64,000 nucleotides of DNA from Pseudomonadota bacterium (GCA_021324655.1 JAJPIP010000029.1:1-64000), one strand, 5' to 3'; counted from the stretch's first letter, positions 49,829 to 58,603 are shown. The notes: generated by a model from the sequence alone, not told the origin. A program made the numbers and translations.

Positions 49829-49874
49829 AAAGCCCGGAGAGCAGGCCTGAGAAGAAACCTGCCATCCGGGCTTT
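49829..49874 (-). terminator. Terminator-like hairpin of the purine operon leader
   Basis: A 9-bp outer stem (49829-49837 with 49866-49874) and inner GCAGG/CCTGC (49841-49845 with 49858-49862) lie between the riboswitch aptamer and purL. On the transcribed strand the hairpin is followed by TTTCCTC and then the purL ribosome site, so it could end transcription or hide the start region. It is the likely expression platform. Confidence 0.6.
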
Positions 49875-49956
49875 TATCCCCATGGTGTGATGGTGTGGAA
49901 CACCACCCGCATCGCTCGGACCTGCCACTGTGTGGTGGAACCCTAGATGCGCTTTC

Positions 49957-50025
49957 CTCGTAGCCTCTGGCAGTTTGCGGCTGCCTGGTAGAAACGCCCA
50001 GGCCGTATCCCTGGACTTATACGAG
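49957..50025 (-). promoter_or_regulatory. Purine (guanine-class) riboswitch aptamer, variant
   Basis: On the minus strand the 69-nt segment has P1 arms CUCGUA/UACGAG, J1/2 UAUAAG, P2 UCCAGG/CCUGGG-type with loop GAUACGG, the invariant J2/3 GUUUCUACC, P3 GGCAG/CUGCC with loop CCGCAAA, and a 3' strand ending GGCUACGAG. Loops and J2/3 match the purine riboswitch consensus; the C before UA suggests guanine rather than adenine. The J3/1 strand is longer than normal (AGAGGCU against ACU). It lies 144 nt upstream of purL and ~19 nt after the predicted start site. Guanine or hypoxanthine would shut the operon off. Confidence 0.82.
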
Positions 50026-50050
50026 AGCCATATTCACTTGTGGACACCAC

Positions 50051-50056
50051 AGTATA
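50051..50056 (-). promoter_or_regulatory. -10 element of the purine operon promoter
   Basis: TATACT on the minus strand (50056-50051), 26 bp upstream of the riboswitch P1 stem. A good -35 at 17 bp is not seen (GGCACA is the best). A transcript starting near 50044 would include the complete aptamer. Confidence 0.5.
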
Positions 50057-50150
50057 GGGGTGGCAAGCGAGCATGTGCCACAAGATGTTGTTGCTGTCCG
50101 TTCGGCCGGCGGCGGTAGCATGGTGAGATGGAATCTGGTGGGAGCGCGGC

Positions 50151-51491
50151 ATGATTGAGAAATACACGCGGCCGGAGATGGGGAATATCTGGTCGACCGC
50201 CAACAAGTATCGTTGCTGGCTGCGAGTCGAAGTAGCGGTCGCGGAGGCCTGGGCGGCGCGGGGACGGGTACCGGCCGAGGCCTTGCCGGCGATCCGCGGC
50301 GCGACGGTCGATCCGGGGCGCATCGAGGAGATCGAGGAGGAGACGCAGCACGACGTCATCGCTTTTCTCCGCAATCTTGACGAGCGCATCGGCCCGGATG
50401 CGCGCTTCATTCACCTCGGACTGACCAGCTCGGACGTCGTGGATACGGCACTGGCCCTGCAGCTGGTCGAGTCGGTGGATCTTCTCCTGGCCGACGTGGA
50501 TGCCCTGCGCGCCGCGCTGGGGGCGGCGGCGCCGCGTTACCGTTCCACCGTCATGATGGGGCGCACCCACAACGTCCACGCCGAACCCATCACCTTCGGC
50601 TACAAGCTGGCCGTCTGGTACGCCGAGATGGGGCGCCACCGCACCCGGCTGGAGCAGGTGCGAAACGAGATCGCCGTCGCCAAAATCTCCGGTGCGGTCG
50701 GAACGCATGCCAACGTGCCGGCCTCCCTGGAGGAGGAGGTGGCCCGCGACCTGGGTCTGCGCCCGGAGGAGGTAAGCACGCAGGTCGTGCAGCGCGACCG
50801 TCACGCGACGTACGTCCTGGAGCTCGCCCTCCTGGCCTCCTCGCTCGATAAGATGGCCACCGAGCTGCGCAACCTGCAGCACACCGAAATCCTGGAAGTG
50901 GAGGAGCCGTTCCGGCGCGGTCAGCAAGGGTCGAGCGCCATGCCGCACAAGCGCAATCCGATCCTCAACGAGCGCATCAGCGGACTGGCCCGGGTCGTCC
51001 GCGGCTATGCCGTGCCGGCCCTCGAGAACGTCGTCCTCTGGCACGAGCGCGACATCAGCAACTCCTCGGTGGAGCGCGTGGTGCTGCCCGACGCCTCGAT
51101 CCTGGTGGATTACATGCTGGCCATCTTCACCAGGATCATCACGGGGATGCGTGTCCGGGAGGATCGCATGGCGGCAAACCTCGAGACGTCCCACGGCCTG
51201 TTCTTCTCAGAAAAGGTTCTGACCGCCCTCATCGACGCCGGCTTCACCCGCCCCGAGGCGTACGCGCTCGTGCAGCGCAATGCCTTGACGTCATGGGAGA
51301 CCGGCGAGCCCTTCCGTGTCGTGCTGGAGAGCGACCCGGAGGTCGTGGCACGGCTGAGCCCTGAGCAGATGGATCGTCTCTTCGATCTGAACGGCTTCCT
51401 CCATTCCATCGACGTGGCGTTCGAGCGCCTTGGGTTGGGTGGATCGATCCCGGCTCCAACCGGCGAGCGCGAAGCCGGCACCTCCCGATAA
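50151..51491 (+). CDS. purB: Adenylosuccinate lyase
   Basis: A 446-residue fumarase/aspartase superfamily lyase that acts at SAICAR to AICAR and at adenylosuccinate to AMP. MIEKYTRPEMGNIWS opens as in bacterial PurB; TSSDVVDTALALQL, GRTHNVHAEPITFG and the mobile signature loop GSSAMPHKRNPILNERISG are present. GGGAG precedes ATG 50151. It is divergent from the purL operon, so the two halves share the 337-bp control region, but the riboswitch acts only on the minus-strand unit. Confidence 0.96.
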   Translation: MIEKYTRPEMGNIWSTANKYRCWLRVEVAVAEAWAARGRVPAEALPAIRGATVDPGRIEEIEEETQHDVIAFLRNLDERIGPDARFIHLGLTSSDVVDTALALQLVESVDLLLADVDALRAALGAAAPRYRSTVMMGRTHNVHAEPITFGYKLAVWYAEMGRHRTRLEQVRNEIAVAKISGAVGTHANVPASLEEEVARDLGLRPEEVSTQVVQRDRHATYVLELALLASSLDKMATELRNLQHTEILEVEEPFRRGQQGSSAMPHKRNPILNERISGLARVVRGYAVPALENVVLWHERDISNSSVERVVLPDASILVDYMLAIFTRIITGMRVREDRMAANLETSHGLFFSEKVLTALIDAGFTRPEAYALVQRNALTSWETGEPFRVVLESDPEVVARLSPEQMDRLFDLNGFLHSIDVAFERLGLGGSIPAPTGEREAGTSR

Positions 51492-51492
51492 G

Positions 51493-51511
51493 GGCTCGAT
51501 GTCATCGAACC
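51493..51511. repeat. Degenerate palindromic repeat
   Basis: GGCTCGAT/ATCGAACC arms with a 3-nt centre and one mismatched pair, directly after the purB stop. It shares the TCGAT/ATCGA core with the repeat at 51565 and may act as part of the purB 3' end. Confidence 0.4.
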
Positions 51512-51564
51512 GCCGCCCGACGGTGGCGTTCGATTTCACCCATCCGCACCATGTCTCGTGTCGG

Positions 51565-51582
51565 GGTTCGATTTATCGAATC
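51565..51582. repeat. Degenerate REP-like hairpin
   Basis: GGTTCGAT-TT-ATCGAATC, preceded by GTCG where other copies have GTAG. Second of three such palindromes in the 307-bp gap between purB and the convergent methyltransferase gene. Confidence 0.45.
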
Positions 51583-51699
51583 GCTCGGCCGCAGCCGAGA
51601 ATTCCGTCTGTCCTCGAGTAACCCCGGCCACGGGCGCGCCGTCCCATCACCGGCCATCGTATCGCGGTGCGCCGGGATAACCGGGTTGACGATACCGAA

Positions 51700-51740
51700 G
51701 CTGCCCTGCGGGGCAGCGGTTTGATGAATCAAACCTCTAC
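51700..51740 (-). repeat. REP-like element beside a second hairpin
   Basis: On the minus strand GTAG (51740-51737) and one base lead a perfect hairpin GGTTTGAT/ATCAAACC (51718-51735, 2-nt loop). A 7-bp hairpin GCTGCCC/GGGCAGC (51700-51717) abuts it. The layout equals the element at 19555-19577 with a different but fully paired stem. Confidence 0.6.
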
Positions 51741-51798
51741 AGGAGCTGTTCGGACAATCAATCCGTTGCCGGTTCCGGGCAGTCGATGTAGATCGCCG

Positions 51799-52608
51799 CT
51801 ACTTCTCCGGTCGGCCTCGATGCTGCGTGAAGATCTCGTACAGCATCACCCCGGTCGCGACGCCGAGGTTGAGGGAGTTGCAAGCGCCGACCATGGGGAT
51901 GCTGACCGTCACGTCGCAGAGGGCCACTGTCTCCGGTGTGAGCCCCACCCGCTCGTCGCCCATGAGGAGCACGGTTGGGCGGCGGTAGCGGTGCGCCCGG
52001 TAGTCGCGCGGGGCGTCGCAGACCGCTCCCACGACCTCGATCCCGGTCGCGGCTTTCCACCGGGCCAACGCGTCCAATCGGGCACGCACCAGATGCCGGG
52101 AGAAGACGGCGCCCATCGACGCTCGGATCGACGCCGGATCGTAGGGGTCGGTGGCGGGGCCGAGCAGGATGACGCCGGCCGCGCCCACGGCATCACAGGT
52201 GCGGAGAACGGTCCCGAGATTGCCCGGCTGCTGTGGCGTCTCGAGGGCAACCCAGCACAGACCCTCCGCCGGGTCGAGAGCGGAGAGAGGGACGCAGCGC
52301 TGCCGGATCACCGCCCCGATGCCCTGGGGGCCGTACTGCAGGGAGGCAGACCGTGCCAGGCTCTCGTAGACGCGACGCGTCACTTCGAGGCAGGGAAGGC
52401 CGGGCGGCGGGGTCCAGCGTCGCATGGGTCCAGCCAGCATCTCCGGCGCGACAATCAGCGTCTCGATCGGCGCGCCGTGCCGCACGGCATCGCCAACGAT
52501 CTGCACGCCGTCCACGAAGTACCGGCGCGTGCGGTCACGCTCCGCCCGGCGCTGCAGCGCGCGGATCTCCTTGATGCGCTTGTTGTCGGTGCTGGCGATG
52601 GGAGGCAT
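51799..52608 (-). CDS. SpoU/TrmH-family RNA 2'-O-methyltransferase
   Basis: A 269-residue SPOUT methyltransferase. The N-terminal substrate-binding domain (KRIKEIRALQRRAERDRTRRYFVDG) is typical of rRNA methylases of the RlmB/TsnR-like group. SPOUT motifs 1-3 are seen: QPGNLGTVLRTCDAVGA (with Asn and Arg), LLMGDERVGLTPE, and IPMVGACNSLNLGVATGVML. The knot binds SAM; the target is probably a ribose in rRNA or tRNA, not determinable here. Convergent with purB. Confidence 0.92.
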   Translation of the reverse strand: MPPIASTDNKRIKEIRALQRRAERDRTRRYFVDGVQIVGDAVRHGAPIETLIVAPEMLAGPMRRWTPPPGLPCLEVTRRVYESLARSASLQYGPQGIGAVIRQRCVPLSALDPAEGLCWVALETPQQPGNLGTVLRTCDAVGAAGVILLGPATDPYDPASIRASMGAVFSRHLVRARLDALARWKAATGIEVVGAVCDAPRDYRAHRYRRPTVLLMGDERVGLTPETVALCDVTVSIPMVGACNSLNLGVATGVMLYEIFTQHRGRPEK

Positions 52609-53001
52609 GGCGTCCCCCGCGTCGCGGCCGGCGACAGCAAGGAACGCGCAGACACAGAAAGGGCCGCGGGCTCCCTGACTGTCCCACGGCCGAAGCGGCT
52701 GGTTCGTGTTGAGATGAGTCTACGTTATGTAAAGGCGTCGTGGGCACAGATCAATGGGGAAGGGGGGACGGCCTCCTCCCACCATCTGGCGCCGGCAGCG
52801 ATAGATCTGTGCGTTTCCCACGAGTTCTTCTCTTCCGTCATCGTACGCTAGTGCGCCGGACGGGCGCGACTGCTAGATGCAAATGACTACCGGCCCCGTC
52901 GCCGGTCGGACCTTTGCCCTCTGGCGCCCCGACGCCGTATACAGCGCGGAAACGCGGTGATACAGTGACGCCAACGACCGGTGAATCCGAGGGAGAGACC
53001 T
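52609..53001. other. Divergent intergenic region, no recognised element
   Basis: 393 bp between the methyltransferase and the small unknown gene pair. Short antisense ORFs are present but lack ribosome sites and recognisable motifs. It must hold promoters in both directions; none could be called with confidence. Confidence 0.5.
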
Positions 53002-53541
53002 ATGATCCGATTCCATCGTGGCGAACGTTCGACCACTGTGATCGAGCCGGAAGATCCGCGCACGGCGGAGCGGCTCGCCGAGTTGCAGCGTCTGATCGAC
53101 ATCATTCCGGGACAGCCACCTCCCGAGATCGTGAACGAGCGCGAAACCGTCCCGGTGGCTGAGCCTCAGGAGATCGAGGCGCTTGCCGTGGCGGAGCGAC
53201 ACCTCGCGGCGGAGAGCGAACCTCTTTTAGTCGCCGAGGACACCGTTGGCGAAACCGAGGTACTCGTCCCGCCGGAGCAGCCGGCGCCCGTCGCGTCCGT
53301 CACGGAGCCGGAGCCCGTGCTCGTCGAGCGCGATAACTCTACCCCAGACGCGTCGGTCGTCAGGACCGCCACGCCCAGCCTCACCGGAAAAGTGATCCGT
53401 GCCGCCAGCATCACGACTGTTCCTCACGCGCGGGCCGTCCCGCGCCGGCAAGCACCGGTTCCGCGACAGGCGGGGAACCGGCCCACCACCTCGATTGGTC
53501 GGCAGACCATCTCGTATACCGGAAGGATCGCGCCATGTTGA
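53002..53541 (+). CDS. Uncharacterised acidic, disordered protein
   Basis: A 179-residue protein. MIRFHRGERSTTVIEPEDPR starts a short ordered stretch with helix RLAELQRLIDIIPG; the rest is Glu/Pro/Val-rich, then basic (HARAVPRRQAPVPRQAG). No signal peptide, membrane segment or known domain. GAGGGAGAG precedes ATG 53002. The last 7 bp overlap the next gene, so the two are co-translated and probably interact. Function unknown. Confidence 0.6.
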   Translation: MIRFHRGERSTTVIEPEDPRTAERLAELQRLIDIIPGQPPPEIVNERETVPVAEPQEIEALAVAERHLAAESEPLLVAEDTVGETEVLVPPEQPAPVASVTEPEPVLVERDNSTPDASVVRTATPSLTGKVIRAASITTVPHARAVPRRQAPVPRQAGNRPTTSIGRQTISYTGRIAPC

Positions 53542-53912
53542 AAGTTGAAGCAGTTACCTTTACCCCGAACGCCGACGGCGGACATATCCAGGCCCAACTG
53601 CGTGCGGGCAACCAGGAGATCTCCACGGCCTGGCCGTCCTGGGAGGATTACCAGATCGCCGCTCTCATCGAGAATCTGACGATTACGGTGGAGCACATCA
53701 CCTTTGTGGAGACCGAAGCGGGGCGCGAGATTCAGGGCAGCCTCTCGCTCGGCGGCCGATCGCTCATGGTGAGCTGGGAAATCGACGAAGCCGACAAAGA
53801 GCTTCAGTCGACCTTCGATCGGCTCCTCAGCGAGGTCAGCACGACCTTCATGCAGCGGCTGCAGACGCTAATGCTGAAAGATCCCAAAGACTCGAAGGAG
53901 TCAGCCGCCTAG
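53535..53912 (+). CDS. Uncharacterised small protein
   Basis: A 125-residue protein with a beta-rich first half (MLKVEAVTFTPNADGGHIQA, TITVEHITFVETEAG, LSLGGRSLMVSWEID) and a helical C-terminus (FDRLLSEVSTTFMQRLQTLML). No family recognised. The start is inside the previous gene (7-bp overlap). The regular strand pattern suggests a small beta-sandwich or dimeric barrel. Confidence 0.7.
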   Translation: MLKVEAVTFTPNADGGHIQAQLRAGNQEISTAWPSWEDYQIAALIENLTITVEHITFVETEAGREIQGSLSLGGRSLMVSWEIDEADKELQSTFDRLLSEVSTTFMQRLQTLMLKDPKDSKESAA

Positions 53913-54039
53913 GCAGACCTTTCTTCCGCGAACTCCCGATCACAATTAGCGGCATCCCGGTGCATGACGCCGAGGTGCCGCTCTATTTAACCCACCCTCG
54001 TCCTCCATACTGTTGCGACGAGTGTGCGGCCGGTATCTC

Positions 54040-56211
54040 CTAGGCGCTCGCCCTGCCTCGCTCTCGGGCGATGAGATAGGCGCGGATCAGGCTGATCTCG
54101 CCGTAGCTGAAGTCCTCGCCCAAGCGCTCCCTGACAGGAGCCAGCATATCGTACCCCTCGTCATGCAGCACGGCCTCGATTCTGGCCCGGCGGGCCGGTA
54201 GAACCAACCGGCTAAGATCAATCTCCTCGCCAGCCTCGATAGCCTCGGCCAGATGACCGTAAACCGTCCGCGGAGTGAGGTTGCGCATCTGAGCAATCTT
54301 GGCGATATCGTGCCCGCGCGAGAAGAGAAGGGCACTGTCGCGCGCGGTCCGACTGAGGCCACGAGGCCGGGCCGAGCCGAGTGGCTCTGTTTCCGCCGGA
54401 GCGGTACCCGTTTCTAGTCGATACTGCCGAATCTCGGCGAGAAACATCTCACCGTAGGACTTTACTTTCGCCCCACCGATGCCGGGAATAGCCTGCAAAG
54501 CGTGTGAGTCGTACGGCAAGCGGGACGACATCTCCCGCAGGACCCGGTCGTGGAAGATGACGTACGGTGGAAGATTCCGCTCGTCGGCCAGGCGCTTCCG
54601 GAGCGCGCGCAGGCGCTCGAACAGCTCGGGGTTGGCAACGCTCTCGTCGGCCGGAGCCGTCTCCGCCCTCTTTACCGGCGGCACGCGCATCGTGACCCGG
54701 CGGCCACCGAAGAGGATCGCGCGCCCGCTCTCCGTGACGCTCAGGACGTTGTAGCGATCCGAATCCTGGCGCAGCGCCCCCATACCGAGGAGATGCCGGC
54801 CCAGGTGCCGCCAGAAGTCGTCGATGCGATCGCGCCCAATGCCGTGCGTGGAGAGCTTGTCGTGTCCGAACTTCAGAACCTTCTCACTCTGCGAGCCGCG
54901 CAAGACGGCAATCACATGAGCGAGTCCAAAACGCTCGCGCGTGCGGACCACGCAGGAGAGGAGCTTCTGCGCCTCGACCGTCACGTCCTCCTCGATTCCC
55001 GGCACATCACAGATATCGCAGCAGCGATCGGCCTGTCCCGCGAACGCCTCATCGAAGTAGGCGAGGAGAGCCTGCCGGCGACAGGTCGTGCTCTCCGCCC
55101 AGGCGGCCATTTGCTCTACCTGCCAGCGGGCAATTCTCCGCTCTTCCTCGGTGTCCTTCTCCTCGGCAAAGCGTCGCAGCTTGGCGGCATCGCCACCGCT
55201 GTAAAAGAGGATGCAGTCACTCGGATCGCCGTCCCGTCCGGCGCGTCCGCTCTCCTGGTAGTAGTTCTCCAGCGTCTTGGGTAGGTCGTAGTGGATGACG
55301 AAGCGGACATCCGGTTTGTTGATGCCCATGCCGAAGGCGATGGTCGCGGCCACCACCCGCACGTCATCCTTGATAAAGGCATCCTGATTGCGACGCCGGA
55401 CCTCAGAGTCGAGGCCGGCGTGATAGGGAAGCGCCTTGATGCCCTCCAGATTCAAATGCCTGGCCAGATCCTCGGTTCCAGCCCGCGAGGCACAGTAGAT
55501 GATCCCGGAGGCCTGGGGATGGGCACGCAGATAGGCTACGACGTGATCGTCGACGCGACGCCGCGGCTGAACCTCGTAGTGAAGGTTGGCCCGGTTGAAA
55601 CTCCCCTGGAACCGGACCGGGTCGCGCAGCGCCAGCTGCTGGGTAATATCCCCCTGGACGCGTGTCGTCGCGGTCGCGGTGAAGGCGGCAAAGGGCACGG
55701 ATGGGAAGAGCTCGCGGAGGCGGCGCAGCTCGCGGTATTCGGGCCGGAAGTCGTGCCCCCACTCCGAGATGCAGTGCGCCTCGTCGATGGCAAAGAAGGA
55801 GATGCGCGCCGCCGAGAGCAGGCGCAGGAACGCCGGCATCATCAAGCGCTCGGGAGCGACGTAGACCAGCTTGACCTGTCCCGCGAGCAGCGCGCGCTGC
55901 CGCTCCTGGATCTCGTTGCCCGTCAGGGAGCTGTTGATGTAGGTGGCCGGCACACCCAGTTCCCGCAAGCCATCCACCTGATCCTTCATGAGGGCGATGA
56001 GCGGCGAGACGACCACGGCGACGCCATCCACCAGGAGCGCGGGAAGCTGGTAGCAGAGCGACTTCCCGCCGCCGGTCGGCATGAGCGCAAAGACATCGCG
56101 GCCGTCGAGGAGGGCGCGCACGATACGCTCTTGACCGGGACGGAACGAGGAGAAGCCAAAGACGGACGCCAGCAGGGAATAGAGATCGCCGGCTGCGGGA
56201 GCTTCGGCCAT
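54040..56211 (-). CDS. recQ: ATP-dependent DNA helicase RecQ
   Basis: A 723-residue 3'-5' helicase. Helicase motifs: FRPGQERIVRAL (motif 0), LMPTGGGKSLCYQLP (I), AIDEAHCISEWGHDFRPEY (II), FTATAT (III), YYQESGRAGRDG (VI). The zinc site follows (C-x16-C-x2-C-x2-C around CRRQALLAYFDE and CCDIC), then the RQC winged helix, HRDC (ERLRALRKRLADERNLPPYV), and a C-terminal HTH_40 region (HDIAKIAQMRNLTPRTVYGHL). Start ATG 56211 has CAGGAGAT upstream; a longer frame to 56688 overlaps the divergent gene. Acts in recombination and replication repair. Confidence 0.95.
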   Translation of the reverse strand: MAEAPAAGDLYSLLASVFGFSSFRPGQERIVRALLDGRDVFALMPTGGGKSLCYQLPALLVDGVAVVVSPLIALMKDQVDGLRELGVPATYINSSLTGNEIQERQRALLAGQVKLVYVAPERLMMPAFLRLLSAARISFFAIDEAHCISEWGHDFRPEYRELRRLRELFPSVPFAAFTATATTRVQGDITQQLALRDPVRFQGSFNRANLHYEVQPRRRVDDHVVAYLRAHPQASGIIYCASRAGTEDLARHLNLEGIKALPYHAGLDSEVRRRNQDAFIKDDVRVVAATIAFGMGINKPDVRFVIHYDLPKTLENYYQESGRAGRDGDPSDCILFYSGGDAAKLRRFAEEKDTEEERRIARWQVEQMAAWAESTTCRRQALLAYFDEAFAGQADRCCDICDVPGIEEDVTVEAQKLLSCVVRTRERFGLAHVIAVLRGSQSEKVLKFGHDKLSTHGIGRDRIDDFWRHLGRHLLGMGALRQDSDRYNVLSVTESGRAILFGGRRVTMRVPPVKRAETAPADESVANPELFERLRALRKRLADERNLPPYVIFHDRVLREMSSRLPYDSHALQAIPGIGGAKVKSYGEMFLAEIRQYRLETGTAPAETEPLGSARPRGLSRTARDSALLFSRGHDIAKIAQMRNLTPRTVYGHLAEAIEAGEEIDLSRLVLPARRARIEAVLHDEGYDMLAPVRERLGEDFSYGEISLIRAYLIARERGRASA

Positions 56212-56370
56212 GTCGATCTCCTGAAAGAGGCAATATAGACACTGTACGCGACCGCCGGCCCTCATGAGGAGAAACGAAGGTCCCATGAGAGAGGGGGCTG
56301 CCGGCACTGGCACCGGCAGACCGGCCGTGCTTCTATACGGCGATATGGTTCTCAGAAGGGGGGAGCGTCC

Positions 56371-58572
56371 TTGACCGCGCGCCATGCCCTTGTAGGCAGG
56401 CGGATCTTGCCATCGGCGACCATGGCCGTGCTCGCCGTCGCCTTGCTGCTCGGGGTTTTCCTCCTCGTCAAGCCGGTGCCGCAGCAGACCGTCATGGCTG
56501 TTGACGATATCGCCGACATTCTCGCGATTATGGGCCCGCTCGTCCTGCTCATCTGGTGTTGGGGACGAGCGCATCGAAAAATCCGCCTGCGCGACCGTCA
56601 CGTGCGTGCCTCTCTGCTCCTCGCGGCCGGAACTGCCAGCTTCGTCGTGGGGGAGTGCATCTGGAGCTACTACGAACTCATCGCCCACCAGCCGCCCTTC
56701 CCCTCCTGGGCAGATGCCGGATATCTCTGCTCGTATCCCTTATTGCTGCTGGGCATCCTGCAATTACCGGGATCGTCCGGCTCGGTCCATAGACGCTGGC
56801 GCGCCGTCCTGGACAGCATGCTCATCCTGACCGGCATCGTCACCTTCAGCTGGTATTTCGTCCTGGGGCCGACCCTGTTCACCGCCGAAGGCAGCATCTT
56901 CGCGCGGGCGGTCGGTACGGCGTATCCCGCCTTCGATCTTGTCCTGGTGGTCTCTCTTCTCTTCCTCTGGTCACGCTCTCGCGATGTATCTATCTGGCCG
57001 GCCGCGCTGGTCACCGCGGCGCTCGCAATCATCGTCGTGACCGACTCGCTGTTCGATTACCAGTCTCTGCACGGACTCTACGCCTCGGGCAACCTCCTGG
57101 ACGATGGCTGGACCCTGGGGTACATGCTGATGGGGCTGGGTGCGGTCGCCACGTTCCTCACCCCGGACCGGCCTCACGCAGAGGCGCCGCTCGAGACGGC
57201 GGCGCGCTCGCGCCGCTGGCTTTCGCTGGCTCCCTACGTGTTGGTACCGGCGGTGGTCACCCTCGTGCTCTATACGATCCATCATCGCGGCGACGAGATC
57301 CTTGAGCCCGGCGTCTATGTCGGCGGAGCGATGCTGCTCATCCTCCTCATGGTTCGCCAGGCGCTCGTCATCCTGGAGAACGAGCGCCTCTACCAGGCGA
57401 CCGTGGCCCATGCTGCGGAGCTGGCCAAACTCGCTACCATGGACGCACTAACGGGGCTCCCCAATCACCGAGCGACGGTGGCGGCCTTAGACCAGGAGAT
57501 AGAACGATCTCGCCGCTACAACCGCCCCTGCTCGGTCATATTCCTCGATATTGACCATTTCAAGCAGATCAACGACCGGCACGGTCATCTCACGGGAGAC
57601 GCCGTGCTTCGTCACTTCGGTACGCTCGTGCGCGAGGCGCTCCGCGCCATCGACCTGCTCGGCCGTTGGGGCGGGGAAGAGTTCGTGGCCATCCTGCCGG
57701 AGACGACGCGCGATGAGGCCATGATGGTCGCCGAACGGCTCCGGTCTGCGGTCGCTGCCCACGGGTTAATCGATCCGATGCCGAGTCATCTCACCTGCTC
57801 GCTTGGTGTCGCCAGCTATCCGTTGGACGCGGAGGAGCGCGATGCGCTGCTCAGAGCGGCCGATGAAGCGTTGTACAGCGCAAAACGGCTGGGACGGAAT
57901 CAGGTCCGGTCGGCTGGGGACATGTCGCTGTGGGTCGAGTCTCCAGAGCAGGCCGGCCGCCACATCGGCATCGCGGGGACCGTTGAGGCGATGGCGGCGC
58001 TGGTCGCCGCGCGCGACCGGTACACCAGTCACCATTCGGATGTCGTGGGCATGCTGGCGGCCCGCCTGGCTCGCCGCCTGAATCTGGCGCCGGCACTGAT
58101 CGAACAAACGCGGATCGCCGCCTGCCTCCACGACATCGGAAAGGTCGCCGTACCGGATGCCGTTCTGCTCAAGCCCGGTCGTCTCACCGATGAGGAATGG
58201 GTCTTGATGCGGGCCCATCCCGACGTCGGCGCCGATGTGCTTCTCCGCGTTCCCGATCTGGCCCCCATCGCCCCGATAATCCGCGCGCATCACGAGCGGT
58301 GGGACGGCGGCGGCTATCCCGACGGCAGGAGCGGCCAGGAGATCCCAATCGCGGCGCGCATCATCACCGTCGTCGATGCCTACGCGGCCATGCGCAGCGA
58401 CCGGCCCTATCGGGCGGCGCGTCCGGTCGCCGAGAGCCTCGCCGAATTGCGGCGGTGCGCGGGCACCCAGTTCGATCCGCGCGTCGTCGATGCGTTCGTT
58501 GCCCTCCTGCAGGAAGAGTCGGCACCGAGTCCAGAGGGATCCGAGGTCTCCTCCCGCCAGGGAACCATCTGA
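56371..58572 (+). CDS. Membrane GGDEF / HD-GYP hybrid protein
   Basis: A 733-residue protein. Seven to eight membrane segments fill residues ~15-335. A GGDEF domain follows (DALTGLPNHRATVAALDQEI, active-site GGEEF at ~433-437 with an RxxD inhibitory site five residues upstream). An HD-GYP phosphodiesterase comes last (HHSDVVGMLAARLA, LHDIGKVAVPDAVLLKPG, HHERWDGGGYPDG). It could both make and break cyclic di-GMP. GGDEF with HD-GYP is rarer than GGDEF with EAL. Start TTG 56371 is preceded by AAGGGGGGAG. Divergent from recQ. Confidence 0.92.
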   Translation: MTARHALVGRRILPSATMAVLAVALLLGVFLLVKPVPQQTVMAVDDIADILAIMGPLVLLIWCWGRAHRKIRLRDRHVRASLLLAAGTASFVVGECIWSYYELIAHQPPFPSWADAGYLCSYPLLLLGILQLPGSSGSVHRRWRAVLDSMLILTGIVTFSWYFVLGPTLFTAEGSIFARAVGTAYPAFDLVLVVSLLFLWSRSRDVSIWPAALVTAALAIIVVTDSLFDYQSLHGLYASGNLLDDGWTLGYMLMGLGAVATFLTPDRPHAEAPLETAARSRRWLSLAPYVLVPAVVTLVLYTIHHRGDEILEPGVYVGGAMLLILLMVRQALVILENERLYQATVAHAAELAKLATMDALTGLPNHRATVAALDQEIERSRRYNRPCSVIFLDIDHFKQINDRHGHLTGDAVLRHFGTLVREALRAIDLLGRWGGEEFVAILPETTRDEAMMVAERLRSAVAAHGLIDPMPSHLTCSLGVASYPLDAEERDALLRAADEALYSAKRLGRNQVRSAGDMSLWVESPEQAGRHIGIAGTVEAMAALVAARDRYTSHHSDVVGMLAARLARRLNLAPALIEQTRIAACLHDIGKVAVPDAVLLKPGRLTDEEWVLMRAHPDVGADVLLRVPDLAPIAPIIRAHHERWDGGGYPDGRSGQEIPIAARIITVVDAYAAMRSDRPYRAARPVAESLAELRRCAGTQFDPRVVDAFVALLQEESAPSPEGSEVSSRQGTI

Positions 58573-58603
58573 TTCGAGCTATACTCCCTGCACGGGGGCT
58601 CCT

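Noticed and set aside
54550-56238. Long plus-strand frames opposite recQ
   Set aside because: Antisense shadows of recQ without ribosome sites or recognised domains.
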